DNA of 64,000 bases. Origin: CAYNLK01 sp964398055. Its GTDB lineage: Bacteria; Chloroflexota; Anaerolineae; 4572-78; J111. A program made the translations under genes and the position numbers. Below, in pieces: positions 1 to 8,632 of the stretch (position 1 is the stretch's first letter; each line of letters begins with the position of its first letter). The notes beneath the pieces are model-generated. The model was not told the origin of the DNA, searched no databases, and was given only the letters and a program-made list of their open reading frames with translations. The stretch lies in the NCBI GenBank assembly GCA_964398055.1, contig CAYNLK010000005.1, forward strand, positions 1 to 64,000, in the 5' to 3' direction.

Positions 1-15
1 TCATCAACAACTCTT

Positions 16-52
16 TCGACAATTTTTTGTCGATGTGTGGCCCTTAAGGGCC
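16..52. repeat. Two short palindromes upstream of the disulfide oxidoreductase
   Basis: TCGACAA and TTGTCGA (16-33) form a 7-bp hairpin with a TTTT loop. It is followed by the perfect 14-bp palindrome GGCCCTTAAGGGCC (39-52). They lie just upstream of the gene starting at 90, so they could be the end of the gene to the left or an operator. The sequence alone does not separate these. Confidence 0.5.
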
Positions 53-89
53 TAACTAACTAACCATCTAAAAATTTGGAGGCGCAAAA

Positions 90-743
90 ATGGCTTTACT
101 AAAAGAAGAAGACCGCCAACATTTGATTGAGCATTTCAAAGGATTAGAAACGCCCGTCAAGCTGGTGGTATTTACCCAGGAGATGGAATGTCAATATTGT
201 AAAGAAACCCGGATGATTGCCGAGGAGTTGGCCGACCTGTCGGACAAAATCTCGCTGGAGGTGTACGATTTTGTCAATGACGGCGAGATCGCCGAGCAGT
301 ACAACATTGATAAAATTCCGGCCACAGTCGTGATGCAAGGCGGAGACAACCCTAAAGATTACGGCATTCGCTACTTTGGGATTCCCTCCGGCTACGAATT
401 CAGCTCACTGATAGAAGATATTATGATGGTATCCAGCGGCGAGTCGGGCTTGTCGGCCGCAACCAAGGACATCCTGGCCAAACTCGATCAGCCGGTCCAT
501 CTGCAGGTGTTTGTGACGCCCACCTGCCCGTACTGCCCTCAAGCCGTGCGCCTGGCTCACCAACTGGCCTTGGAAAGCGAGTTTGTGCGGGGAGATATGG
601 TTGAAGCCATTGAATTTCCCCACCTGTCGATGAAATATCAAGTTCAGGGTGTGCCGCGGACGGTGATCAACGAAACAGTCCATCAGGAGGGGGCGGCCCC
701 GGAAGCGATGTTGCTGGCTAAATTGCAACAGGCCATTGCTTAA
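90..743 (+). CDS. Glutaredoxin-like protein disulfide oxidoreductase (two thioredoxin folds)
   Basis: The 217-residue protein has two tandem thioredoxin folds, the size and plan of the archaeal/bacterial PDO family. The first fold carries Cys34-Gln-Tyr-Cys37 and a cis-proline loop (IPA, about residue 77). The second carries Cys146-Pro-Tyr-Cys149 and a VPRT loop. There is no signal peptide, so it should act in the cytoplasm, making or reshuffling disulfides. In family members the C-terminal CPYC is usually the active redox pair; CQYC is a variant site. The ATG at 90 follows a good TTGGAGG ribosome site. It stands alone and a strong terminator follows. Confidence 0.88.
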   Translation: MALLKEEDRQHLIEHFKGLETPVKLVVFTQEMECQYCKETRMIAEELADLSDKISLEVYDFVNDGEIAEQYNIDKIPATVVMQGGDNPKDYGIRYFGIPSGYEFSSLIEDIMMVSSGESGLSAATKDILAKLDQPVHLQVFVTPTCPYCPQAVRLAHQLALESEFVRGDMVEAIEFPHLSMKYQVQGVPRTVINETVHQEGAAPEAMLLAKLQQAIA

Positions 744-778
744 CAGGTGGCAGGTAGCAAGCAGCCAGTCGCCAGAAA
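744..778 (+). repeat. Heptad array at a stop codon
   Basis: Five degenerate 7-bp units (CAGGTGG, CAGGTAG, CAAGCAG and so on) begin at the base after the TAA stop (741-743) of the oxidoreductase. The same kind of unit recurs at 55099-55215. Confidence 0.6.
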
Positions 779-813
779 TCTGATAATTTGAATGGAACTG
801 GCCCGCATCAAAC

Positions 814-850
814 AAAAAGCCCGGCGCTCACAATTCAACGCCGGGCTTTT
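814..850. terminator. Bidirectional intrinsic terminator
   Basis: Arms AAAAGCCCGGCG and CGCCGGGCTTTT (12 bp, 12-nt loop) with A- and T-tracts on both sides. It sits between two convergent genes, so it can end both transcripts. Confidence 0.9.
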
Positions 851-860
851 AAGTTAGCCT

Positions 861-1850
861 TTATCGTAATGGCATAAATTTTGAACCCAGGGCCTGGTGG
901 GTCATCCCGATGGTGACAAACGCGGCCGGATCGACTTCGGCCACAATCCGCTTGAGATCATTGACCTGAGGCCGAAAAATAGTGCACCTGAGCATGGCGT
1001 GCGGCTCGCCGGTGTAACCGCCGGTGATCTGCCACTGGCTGACCCCGTGACCCAGGCGGGTTATCAGAGCGTGCGACATCTCTTCAGCCCGGTTGGTGAT
1101 GATGGTCGCTGTCCGGACGCTGCTAGGCCCTTCCAGGGTGTAGTCGGAGGCGATGCCGTTCAAAAACAAGGTCAGTAAGGCATACAGGGCAATCTCCCAG
1201 CCAAAAACAGCCCCGGCAGCCAGCACAATCACACTATCGGTGTAAAGATAAATCTGGCTCAACGGCACGCCGGTTTTCATTTGAATGATGCGGCCGATAA
1301 TACCCGTGCCGGCCAGCGTACTCCCGGAACGGTAGATGAGGCCCCCGCCAATGCCGCCCACCAGCCCGGCATAGACCGCGCTCAGCAGGACATCTTGGGT
1401 GAGCGGATATTGCAGCAGTAAACCGGGCAGATAGGTCAGGAATAAATCGGTGGCTACGGAGAAGATCATCACCGAGATCACCGTCCGCACCAAAAACAGC
1501 CACCGCCCCAAATAAAAGAAGCCCAGAATCAACAAAGGAATATTCAAGACAAAATAGAGCGTTCCCTGCGGCCAGCCGGTGAAATGATTGATGATGATAC
1601 TGATACCGCCGACCCCGCCGGCGGCAATGTTGTAGGGGATCTGAAACAGACTGTAACTTAAGGCGGCTATAATTGCCCCCAGGAACATCAATAAAGCCCG
1701 GCGAGTCTCTTGCCAGAGCTTCCGCCACCCGATCGACCGCCTCAACTTTGATTTCGATTTCCTCGGCTGCGGCCTGGTCGCGGTTTCGGAATGTTCAGAA
1801 TTTGGATCAGGTTGAGCGGATTCATTATTCGGCAACTTTATCTGGGTCAT
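861..1850 (-). CDS. YitT-family membrane protein (DUF161/DUF2179)
   Basis: The 329-residue protein has a basic 55-residue cytoplasmic N-terminus, about five to six membrane segments (residues 55-235), and a C-terminal soluble DUF2179-type domain (about 245-325). Glycine-rich family signatures are visible: YNIAAGGVGGIS, and GSTLAGTGIIGRI in place of the common GGTD motif. The family is widespread in Bacteria and its substrate is not established. The ATG at 1850 follows AGGGAG. The N-terminal tail is longer and richer in Pro, Arg and Lys than usual. Confidence 0.85.
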   Translation of the reverse strand: MTQIKLPNNESAQPDPNSEHSETATRPQPRKSKSKLRRSIGWRKLWQETRRALLMFLGAIIAALSYSLFQIPYNIAAGGVGGISIIINHFTGWPQGTLYFVLNIPLLILGFFYLGRWLFLVRTVISVMIFSVATDLFLTYLPGLLLQYPLTQDVLLSAVYAGLVGGIGGGLIYRSGSTLAGTGIIGRIIQMKTGVPLSQIYLYTDSVIVLAAGAVFGWEIALYALLTLFLNGIASDYTLEGPSSVRTATIITNRAEEMSHALITRLGHGVSQWQITGGYTGEPHAMLRCTIFRPQVNDLKRIVAEVDPAAFVTIGMTHQALGSKFMPLR

Positions 1851-1883
1851 TCGATTATTCTCCCTAAATGAGCGATGGACAGC

Positions 1884-1904
1884 AAAAAAACCACCAAACG
1901 GTGG
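1884..1904 (-). terminator. Intrinsic terminator of the lipoprotein gene
   Basis: On the minus strand CCACC-GTTT-GGTGG is followed by seven T residues. It is downstream of the lipoprotein gene ending at 2124 and just before the YitT-family gene. Confidence 0.65.
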
Positions 1905-1948
1905 ACGCGCAACCTATTATAACATAGGAAAGATTTGACCGTCTAACA

Positions 1949-2060
1949 GCTTGTCGGAGAGCGGTTGCAATGGTTTCAAAAGAGCCGGGGTCAAGGCTTC
2001 AGCCGGTTCCAGAACCAAATTACCGGCTAAAGCCTCGAATCCTGAATTCTCTCCGACAGC
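1949..2060. repeat. 112-bp nested inverted repeat (REP/MITE-like)
   Basis: Outer arms GCTTGTCGGAGAG (1949-1961) and CTCTCCGACAGC (2049-2060) enclose inner arms GGCTTCAGCCGGT (1995-2007) and ACCGGCTAAAGCC (2022-2034). The element lies between the lipoprotein stop and the next gene's promoter region. No coding function is visible, although a 61-codon open frame crosses it. Confidence 0.7.
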
Positions 2061-2123
2061 CTGCCAGACGCGACGGGGCAGGGAAAAATCACTCAAGGGC
2101 AATTGGGAGCGGCGCAGGTTGAG

Positions 2124-3545
2124 CTACTGGCCCGGGGAATTGCTCAGGCTGGTAAAGATTTCAGCCGCAAAATTTAACATCAGCTCTTGATCGACCAGTC
2201 CAGCTTCGGTAGTTCCACTGCCGGCCAGGATCAGGTAAACCGGCGAACCGGTTTGGTTGATTTCAAAGGCCTTGAACATGTCAACCCAACGATAAAGCTG
2301 TTGCAGTTGCGCCGGGGTCAAACGGCCGGCCCCCAAATCGGTGGCCTGACCGCCGTCACACAAAGCAATTGAGGCAAACACTTTGCCGGTCAGGTCAATC
2401 GTCAGGTTATCGCAGAAGCCAGGCTGGTTGTTCTGGCGCCGCCAGGCCAGCGCCAGCCCCCAAGAAGCGCCGCTTCGACCAGCCTCGGCTTCCAGGCGGA
2501 CCAATTGAGTCCACTCGGCGATCATGCGCTGCTCGGCTATGGTCGCGACGGTATCGCCTTCGCCCTTAAAGCTGATCTCGCCGGCCGGCGTGTCAGCTTC
2601 AAAGGAGGCGTAGGTTTGGCTGAACTCGGCCAACTCCTGGGGACGACCCACTTCCTTGAGCAGTTGACCCCACATCAAAACAGTCCCACAAGGGCCAAAA
2701 GCCACCCCTTCAAGGCCAACCGAGGCGGTCTGGCACAGCTCACCACCCTGCCGCCAGGAGATAACCACCTCGCCGATGTCTGGCCGGGGGGCATAAGCCA
2801 GGCGCACATCGCTGAAAGTCTCATCGATGTGGTAATCGTAAAGCTGACCGCCAGCCTGGATCGAGACAATGTAGCCGGGCGTCGCCGCGCCAACACACTC
2901 CTCCCCAACTCTGGGCAGTCCCAAACAAGAGTCCGGCCACTCGGTTTGGTCGGCATAGATCACTTCGACCTGATCAAAATCAAGGCCCAGTTGTTGGCGC
3001 ACCAACTGGCTAACCAGTTGACTGGCCTCCTGGGCTTTGGCGGCATCGTCAGCCACCGGCGTCAAGGTTAGGGCCGGTTGGGGCTGGCGATAGTAGCTAA
3101 GGCTGGCCGTAGCCGTTACCCCAAAATTATCACTGGCGGCGACAATTACCAACTCCGGTTCGGTAATGGGCCGATGATCTGACCAGGTCAAGGGCAAGGG
3201 AAAATCCCCACTCAGCGTGCCATCTTCAGCCACTTCGGTCAGGTCCAGCGGCTCCTGGTCGACTGCCCCACCGGCCACCCCTAGAAAGAATCGAACCGTT
3301 TGCCCGACCGGAAAAAATTGGCCGGTGACGGTGATGACCGTGCCCGGACCACCGTTTGAAGGATTAAGGGTAATGACCGGTGCTCGGACCGGGGTGTTAT
3401 CCGGGAGCAACGTGGTGGGCGAGAGGGTGGGCCGGGGCTGGTCAGCAGGTTGCCCGGTTGATTTCATAGGCGCGGTCAACAAGCCGCAACTTACCAAAAA
3501 CGAGCCTACAAAGATGAGCAGGCTCAGTAACTTATAGAGACTCAT
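2124..3545 (-). CDS. Exported lipoprotein with IPT/TIG-like domain
   Basis: A signal peptide of about 19 residues ends in the lipobox FLVSC, so Cys20 should be lipidated and the protein anchored outside the membrane. A Pro/Thr-rich linker leads to an Ig-like IPT/TIG-type domain (about residues 55-150; PSNGGPGTVITVTGQ). A central region has WPDSCLGLP and GEECVGAATPGY, a cysteine-containing motif seen in other Chloroflexota and cyanobacterial lipoproteins. The rest is unrecognised. It is transcribed alone. A TATAAT box is present at 3633-3638 (minus). Function unknown. Confidence 0.8.
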   Translation of the reverse strand: MSLYKLLSLLIFVGSFLVSCGLLTAPMKSTGQPADQPRPTLSPTTLLPDNTPVRAPVITLNPSNGGPGTVITVTGQFFPVGQTVRFFLGVAGGAVDQEPLDLTEVAEDGTLSGDFPLPLTWSDHRPITEPELVIVAASDNFGVTATASLSYYRQPQPALTLTPVADDAAKAQEASQLVSQLVRQQLGLDFDQVEVIYADQTEWPDSCLGLPRVGEECVGAATPGYIVSIQAGGQLYDYHIDETFSDVRLAYAPRPDIGEVVISWRQGGELCQTASVGLEGVAFGPCGTVLMWGQLLKEVGRPQELAEFSQTYASFEADTPAGEISFKGEGDTVATIAEQRMIAEWTQLVRLEAEAGRSGASWGLALAWRRQNNQPGFCDNLTIDLTGKVFASIALCDGGQATDLGAGRLTPAQLQQLYRWVDMFKAFEINQTGSPVYLILAGSGTTEAGLVDQELMLNFAAEIFTSLSNSPGQ

Positions 3546-3632
3546 TTCTTTACACTCTTCAAGACCATTATGGATTGAATTTCTCCGGCGCGACCCCGTA
3601 ACGGCCCTGACCGCGCCTGGCTACAAAGAGCC

Positions 3633-3689
3633 ATTATACGCCCGGAGGATGTAAAAGGCGTGATAAAAAGCTACGAAAACTGTCAAAAA
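3633..3689 (-). promoter_or_regulatory. Promoter region of the lipoprotein gene with a shared upstream motif
   Basis: On the minus strand a TATAAT box (3638-3633) is preceded by TTTTTGACA-N7-TAGCTTTTT (3689-3665). The same motif with identical spacing occurs at 11268-11244 before another minus-strand unit. Confidence 0.5.
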
Positions 3690-3723
3690 TGTTTACTGGA
3701 TATGGGATTTATAGAATGGCTGG

Positions 3724-4398
3724 CTACTCCGGCTGAGCCAGGGCGAACAACCGGGCCAGTTCGGCCGCGCCCGCCTGATCGGTTACAGCCAGGACCTCAT
3801 CCCCCTCCTGGAAGGTAGTGAGGCCGCGGGGCATAACAATTTCGCCTTGCCGGATGATGGCGGCAATCACGCACTCTCGAGGAAGGGCCAGATCGATGAT
3901 GCTGACGCCGATGGCCGGCGCACCCGGAGGAATACGTTCCTCGACCAGGGAGTAATGCCCCCGATGCAATTTCAACAGGGTCATCATCGCCCCCGGCGGC
4001 ATCTCCTCCTCGATCAAGCTGGCCATAATTTCGGCCTGGTTGACCGCAGCATCGACGTGAAATTTCTGGTCGAACAGCCAGGCGTTGCGGGGGTTGTTAA
4101 TGCGGGCAATGGTTCGGGGTACATTGTAACGGCTTCTGGCCAGGAAACAGATGGCCAGATTATCGGCATCGTCGCTGGTGCAGGCCGCCAGCATCTCGGC
4201 CCGTTGAATCCCGGCCTGCTCCAACGTCAGCGGGTCGGTCGGATATCCCTCAAAGATTACCTCGGTCGGTAACTCGCGGTGCAACCGGGCCAGGATCTCC
4301 CGCCGATTTTCAACCAGATGGACCTGGTGATTCTGGGCGAGCAACAAGGCAGCCAGTTGCGCCCCGGTTCGCCCGCCGCCGCCAATCAAGACAAACAT
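3724..4398 (-). CDS. TrkA/KtrA-family potassium channel regulatory protein (RCK), second copy
   Basis: The 224-residue protein has an N-terminal Rossmann RCK_N domain (VLIGGGGRTGAQLAALL nucleotide-binding loop) and a C-terminal RCK_C (TrkA_C) domain from about residue 140, ending in GDEVLAV. Such proteins bind NAD(H)/ATP and often, through RCK_C, cyclic di-AMP, to gate K+ uptake. The start at 4398 is one base past the stop of the previous gene, and its AGGAG ribosome site lies inside that gene, so the two are translationally coupled. It is the last gene of the kimA-trkA-trkA operon. Confidence 0.88.
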   Translation of the reverse strand: MFVLIGGGGRTGAQLAALLLAQNHQVHLVENRREILARLHRELPTEVIFEGYPTDPLTLEQAGIQRAEMLAACTSDDADNLAICFLARSRYNVPRTIARINNPRNAWLFDQKFHVDAAVNQAEIMASLIEEEMPPGAMMTLLKLHRGHYSLVEERIPPGAPAIGVSIIDLALPRECVIAAIIRQGEIVMPRGLTTFQEGDEVLAVTDQAGAAELARLFALAQPE

Positions 4399-4399
4399 C

Positions 4400-5059
4400 T
4401 CAACACTCCTGAACCAAGTTAAGTTGATCCCGCAGCGCGGCCATATCGGCCGGGCGGGCGCTGATGTACAACACGTCGCCGGTTTCCAGCGTGAATGTTC
4501 GATCCGGAAGCATAGCCTGCCCGGCCCGGGTCAAGGCCACCAGCCGGAAACGATCTTCGGGCAGAAGTTCTGGCAGTGATATTCCGGCCGCAGCGGCCGG
4601 CAATTGCACTTCATAGACGCTAATTTCACCGCCGCCCGCCGAAAACAGCACCGCAGTGTCGGCGCAAGTCAACAACTCCTCGATCCGCTGGGCCCCCCAG
4701 ATCGTCGAACTGACCACCGGCAGGCCAAAGGCGGCGTGCAGCGGTTGCCAGCGGGAGTCATAGTTGCGAACTACTACCCGCGGGACCTGATAGACGGCCT
4801 GGGCCAGGTGGCCCACCACTACGTTCAGGGTATCGGAGTTGGTTACCGCGGCCAGGCCATCGGCCGCCTCGATACCGGCCCGGTGAAGGACATCCTGGGC
4901 TAGTCCCTCACCTTCGATCATTTGGCCCCGAAAATCGGGATGCAGATTGTTGAAAGCAGCGGGCGACTGGTCAATCACGGCCACCTGGTGACCTTGCTGG
5001 TACAGTCGAAAGGCCAATTCAGCCCCAACCCGGCCACAACCAAGAACAATAATCTTCAT
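4400..5059 (-). CDS. TrkA/KtrA-family potassium channel regulatory protein (RCK), first copy
   Basis: The 219-residue protein has the same two-domain plan as its neighbour: RCK_N with the loop VLGCGRVGAELAFRL and RCK_C ending in GDVLYIS. It is a paralog rather than a tandem duplicate at DNA level, because the two proteins are only moderately alike. It follows the KimA-like transporter gene and is coupled to the second TrkA gene, which suggests a heteromeric regulator of K+ transport in this operon. Confidence 0.88.
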   Translation of the reverse strand: MKIIVLGCGRVGAELAFRLYQQGHQVAVIDQSPAAFNNLHPDFRGQMIEGEGLAQDVLHRAGIEAADGLAAVTNSDTLNVVVGHLAQAVYQVPRVVVRNYDSRWQPLHAAFGLPVVSSTIWGAQRIEELLTCADTAVLFSAGGGEISVYEVQLPAAAAGISLPELLPEDRFRLVALTRAGQAMLPDRTFTLETGDVLYISARPADMAALRDQLNLVQEC

Positions 5060-5088
5060 ATCCAGTCCTTCCCTGAAAATAACTCAGT

Positions 5089-5126
5089 AGTAGGTTGGGT
5101 TGAGCGCCAGGGAAACCCAACCTACT
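5089..5126. repeat. REP-like inverted repeat
   Basis: AGTAGGTTGGGTT (5089-5101) and AACCCAACCTACT (5114-5126) are 13-bp arms around a 12-nt loop. Palindromes with this core are common in many unrelated bacteria. It sits between the transporter and the first TrkA gene and could act as an mRNA hairpin inside the operon. Confidence 0.75.
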
Positions 5127-5139
5127 TCCCTGTCCAACG

Positions 5140-7086
5140 TCAATCTACCTGATAAGGCACATCAGTAATAACGATTCCGGGTCTGAACAACAACGCAATC
5201 CGCAACAAAAAAGCAGCCTGGGTGTGCAACAAGTTATGCCACCAATGGCGGGGCACAAACTGAGGCACAACGATGGTAATAATCTCGTTGGGCTGGCGAC
5301 TGGCGTCAATCTGGTCGATATATTCCAGCAGCGGTTCTAGCAGGAGGCGATAGGGTGAGTCCAGGATGACCAGCCGGACGCCGTTGCCCCACACTTCCCA
5401 CTCTTGCCGTACCCGCTGTGCATCATCGGGGTTGGTGGAGACATGGACGGCCGTAATGTCGTCGGAGAGCAAGCGGGCGTAACGCAGCGCCGCCAATGTA
5501 CCCTGGTGCACGCCGCTAACCAGCATAATGATCCGGTGACGGGAGATACGCGGCGGCGCGCCCTGGTAATTCCTCAAAGTCAGGTGAGCAGCCAGGTTGC
5601 GGTAGTGGCGGTGGATGGACAGAAAAATAAAGACCAGCGTCGGTATCAACAGCAGGACAATCCAGGCTCCATCTCTGAATTTAGTGGCCGCAAAGATCAT
5701 AGCCACAATCGCGGTACAGACGGCGCCGAAGCCATTGATAGCCATTTTGATCTTCCAGCCTGGTTCATAACGAAGTATTGAACCCCGCTCCTGAACCTCC
5801 TGTTCCGGGGCCAGGCGGCCTACCTTCCACCAGCGATGGGCCATGCCCCCTTGTGACAGGGTAAAAGACAAGAAAACACCAATCGCGTACAAGGGGATCA
5901 GGGCGGTAACGCTGGCCTGGAAGAGTACAATCAGGAGGGAGGCGACGATAGCCAGCGCCATGATCCCTCGCGAGTAGACAAGCCGGCTGCCCCGGTAGGT
6001 CAACTGGCGAGGCAAGAAACCATCACCGGCCATCAGCGCGCTCAGGCGGGGAAAATCTGCGTAGGCGGTATTGGCGGCCAGGATCAGGATGAGGGTGGTA
6101 CCGGCAATAATGGCCAGGTAGAGAAGATTGTATCCAACAAAAACGGTGCGGGCCAGTTGCGAGATCACCGTTTCAGCTTCCGAAGGAACAGCGCCGATGG
6201 TAACGGCCAGAAAGGTGATACTCAGGAATAACGTACCCAGAATGGAGGACATCCAGATCAGGGTGACGCCGGCGTTCCGGCTGCGTGGCTCCCTGAAGGC
6301 CGTAACCCCATTGGAGATGGCCTCCACGCCGGTCAGGGCGGCAGTTCCGCTGGCAAAGGCCCGCAGGATCAAGAACAGAGTCAACGGCTGGACTGCGTGA
6401 ATCAACTCAATGGGCGGCGGATTCTCAACCTGCCCTAATGAACCGGTCAGATAGCGAAAAAGACCAACGCCGACGGTCAGGAACATCATGAACAGAAAGA
6501 AGTAAGTGGGAATAGCGAAGGTAATCCCCGACTCTTTGACTCCCCGCAGGTTGACCAGCATCACAAACAACACCAGGCCCACCGCCAGATGAACCCGGTA
6601 AGCAAAGAGTTCGGGATAGGCCGAGACAAGCTGGGCCACGCCGGAAGAAATCGACACGGCCACGGTGAGAATATAGTCCGCCAGCAGGGCCGCACCGGCT
6701 ACCTGAGCCGGTAGTTCGCCCAGGTTATCGCGCGCCACAATGTAGGCGCCGCCCCCGCCGGGGTAGGCATGGATGGTCTGTTCATAGGAGATGGTGACAA
6801 TGGCCAGCAATACCACAATGGCGATAGAGATAGGAAAGGCATAGACAAGAGCGGCCGTCCCGGCTATGGCCAGAATAACCAGAATTTCCTGGGTAGCATA
6901 GGCGGTGGAGGAGAGGGCATCAGAGGCAAAAACGGCCAGTCCGACCGCCTTGCCGATGGTTTGGTGCGGCGCATCGGCGGTGGGTAAGGGCCGGCCAATC
7001 AACCAACTGCGCCAGGTTCGCGGCGGCCGCCGGCCCGAGGGGCGGTGGACGACCGTTGTGCCCTGTTCTTTATCGATAATGGCCAT
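5140..7086 (-). CDS. kimA: KimA-like potassium/proton symporter (APC superfamily)
   Basis: The 648-residue protein has about 12 membrane segments followed by a cytoplasmic C-terminal domain of roughly 150 residues. It matches the KimA (YdaO) family closely: SDALSSTAYATQ early, AYPGGGGAYIVARDNLGE, LTGVEAISNG, and a C-terminal universal-stress-like fold (HVSTNPDDAQRV). KimA imports K+ with protons and is inhibited by cyclic di-AMP in Bacillus. The following genes are two RCK proteins, supporting a potassium role. No ydaO-type riboswitch was found in the leader. The long N-terminal tail (about 40 residues) is unusual. Confidence 0.85.
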   Translation of the reverse strand: MAIIDKEQGTTVVHRPSGRRPPRTWRSWLIGRPLPTADAPHQTIGKAVGLAVFASDALSSTAYATQEILVILAIAGTAALVYAFPISIAIVVLLAIVTISYEQTIHAYPGGGGAYIVARDNLGELPAQVAGAALLADYILTVAVSISSGVAQLVSAYPELFAYRVHLAVGLVLFVMLVNLRGVKESGITFAIPTYFFLFMMFLTVGVGLFRYLTGSLGQVENPPPIELIHAVQPLTLFLILRAFASGTAALTGVEAISNGVTAFREPRSRNAGVTLIWMSSILGTLFLSITFLAVTIGAVPSEAETVISQLARTVFVGYNLLYLAIIAGTTLILILAANTAYADFPRLSALMAGDGFLPRQLTYRGSRLVYSRGIMALAIVASLLIVLFQASVTALIPLYAIGVFLSFTLSQGGMAHRWWKVGRLAPEQEVQERGSILRYEPGWKIKMAINGFGAVCTAIVAMIFAATKFRDGAWIVLLLIPTLVFIFLSIHRHYRNLAAHLTLRNYQGAPPRISRHRIIMLVSGVHQGTLAALRYARLLSDDITAVHVSTNPDDAQRVRQEWEVWGNGVRLVILDSPYRLLLEPLLEYIDQIDASRQPNEIITIVVPQFVPRHWWHNLLHTQAAFLLRIALLFRPGIVITDVPYQVD

Positions 7087-7191
7087 AAACTGTTCTACCT
7101 TTTTGTGGGGTGGCGTTTTGACCTATTTCGCGCCAGGTAAAGCGCATAGACCAGGCAATGAACCCGGCAGAAGACCCCTCCCCAGCGCGAA

Positions 7192-7220
7192 ATTATATGA
7201 CCGGCGAAAAAAATCAGCAA
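7192..7220 (-). promoter_or_regulatory. Sigma-70-type promoter for the kimA operon
   Basis: On the minus strand TTGCTG (7220-7215), a 17-bp spacer and TATAAT (7197-7192) lie about 105 bp before the start codon. Confidence 0.7.
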
Positions 7221-7288
7221 ACAGAATATCGCCGCCATCATCAGCCGGTACAATGCTGCCAGGAAAATTGCTCAGTTGCTGGCGAGTT

Positions 7289-7298
7289 GTGTTATAAT
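7289..7298 (+). promoter_or_regulatory. Extended -10 promoter for the antiporter gene
   Basis: TGTTATAAT contains the extended -10 form TGnTATAAT (hexamer 7293-7298). TTGCTC at 7268-7273 is a weak -35 at 19 bp. It is divergent from the kimA promoter about 75 bp away. Confidence 0.6.
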
Positions 7299-7348
7299 CC
7301 CATCCCTTTGCTATTCTATTCAGTTACACTTCCTGGACGCAACTGGCT

Positions 7349-8608
7349 ATGAACCACTCTGATCTAATCCTCTTTTTTCTGCAATTGGCCGTTATGTTAA
7401 CTTTTGCCCTGGTTTTTGGACAGTTGATGCACAAACTGCATCAACCAGTGGTGCTGGGCGAACTCATTGGCGGCGTTGTGTTGGGTCCTACAGTCCTGGG
7501 CCTACTTTTCCCCAACACCTATGACTGGTTATTTCCAGACTCGCCTGCGCTTGTGCTGGCGCGCAGCTCGGTGATTTGGCTGGGTATGGCTTTTTTTATG
7601 TTTGTGGCAGGGTTGGAGGTGGATTTAAACCATCTCCGGCAGCGAGGTCTGAGTACGGTTCTGATCAGCCTCTTTGGTGTGGCCGTACCCTTTGGCCTGG
7701 GGTTCATGGCTGTGCTGCTCTGGCCCGGCCTGTGGGGAATTGAGGCAAAAACCGAGCTGCTGACCTTTGGGCTATTTATCGGCGCGGCGCTGTCTATCTC
7801 GGCCTTGCCGGTGATCGCCAGAACCCTGGCTGATCTGGGCCTTTTGATTAAGGAATTGGGGACGATCATTATGGTGGCCGCGACCGTGAACGATTTGATT
7901 GGGTGGTCATTCTTTGCCGTAATCCTGAGCAACCTCAACGCAGTTGACCAACCCGGGCAGGGCTTATGGAACACGCTGGGATTCACGCTACTCATGTTTG
8001 TGGTCATAATCGGGGCGGGGCGCTGGCTGGGCGGTCGTGCCCTGCCGTGGGTACGGGCCAAGCTTACCTGGCCCGGCGGATTTATTGGCGTTACGGCCGT
8101 GGTTGTGCTGGCTGCTGCGGCCGCAACCGAGGCGGTTGGCGTTCATGCCTTTTTTGGAGCGTTTCTGATTGGGGTAGGTCTTCGGCTGAGCGTTGAAAAA
8201 CCCCACGACGTTTACAAGCCGATTGAGCAGTTTGCGGTTAGTTTCTTGGCCCCGATCTACTTTGTGTCGATTGGACTCCAGGCCAATTTTGCCCTGAATT
8301 TCGATTGGCGGCTGGTGTTGTTGGTTATTGTGGTGGCCTCGGTCGGTAAGGTCGGCGGGGCCAGCCTGGCGGCCCGCTGGAGTGGCATGTCGCTGACACA
8401 GGCGCTGGTGATCGGCTTTGGGCTGAACGCTCGAGGAGCGATGGAAATTATTCTGGCCTCAATTGCCCTCGAGTACGGCTTAATCGATCAACGCGTTTTT
8501 GTAGCCCTGGTAACAATGGCCCTGGTAACGTCGATCTTAAGCGGGCCGGTAATCAAGAGGCTGATGATGAAAACAGGGCCGCCAGGAGTCGAAACAGGTT
8601 CAAGTTAA
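7349..8608 (+). CDS. Cation:proton antiporter (CPA2, Na+/H+ or K+/H+ exchanger)
   Basis: The 419-residue protein has about 12-13 membrane segments. Family motifs include HQPVVLGELIGGVVLGPTVLG near the N-terminus, the substrate-core region (ATVNDLIGW) and GLNARGAMEIILA near the C-terminus. CPA2 members exchange Na+ or K+ for H+. Divergence from the kimA operon suggests it balances K+ import by export, but the ion is not readable from sequence. It lacks the RCK_N and Trk domains found in KefB/C proteins; those functions may come from the adjacent RCK genes. Confidence 0.88.
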   Translation: MNHSDLILFFLQLAVMLTFALVFGQLMHKLHQPVVLGELIGGVVLGPTVLGLLFPNTYDWLFPDSPALVLARSSVIWLGMAFFMFVAGLEVDLNHLRQRGLSTVLISLFGVAVPFGLGFMAVLLWPGLWGIEAKTELLTFGLFIGAALSISALPVIARTLADLGLLIKELGTIIMVAATVNDLIGWSFFAVILSNLNAVDQPGQGLWNTLGFTLLMFVVIIGAGRWLGGRALPWVRAKLTWPGGFIGVTAVVVLAAAAATEAVGVHAFFGAFLIGVGLRLSVEKPHDVYKPIEQFAVSFLAPIYFVSIGLQANFALNFDWRLVLLVIVVASVGKVGGASLAARWSGMSLTQALVIGFGLNARGAMEIILASIALEYGLIDQRVFVALVTMALVTSILSGPVIKRLMMKTGPPGVETGSS

Positions 8609-8632
8609 ACGAATGGAACAACCTGTCAGGAG

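Noticed and set aside
1917..2102. 61-codon open frame in phase with the lipoprotein gene
   Set aside because: It lies across the nested inverted repeat after a TAG stop; the repeat explains the open frame better than readthrough.
7087..7191. Possible cyclic di-AMP (ydaO) riboswitch before kimA
   Set aside because: The leader between the promoter and the start codon is about 100 nt and shows none of the conserved ydaO core sequences I could recognise.
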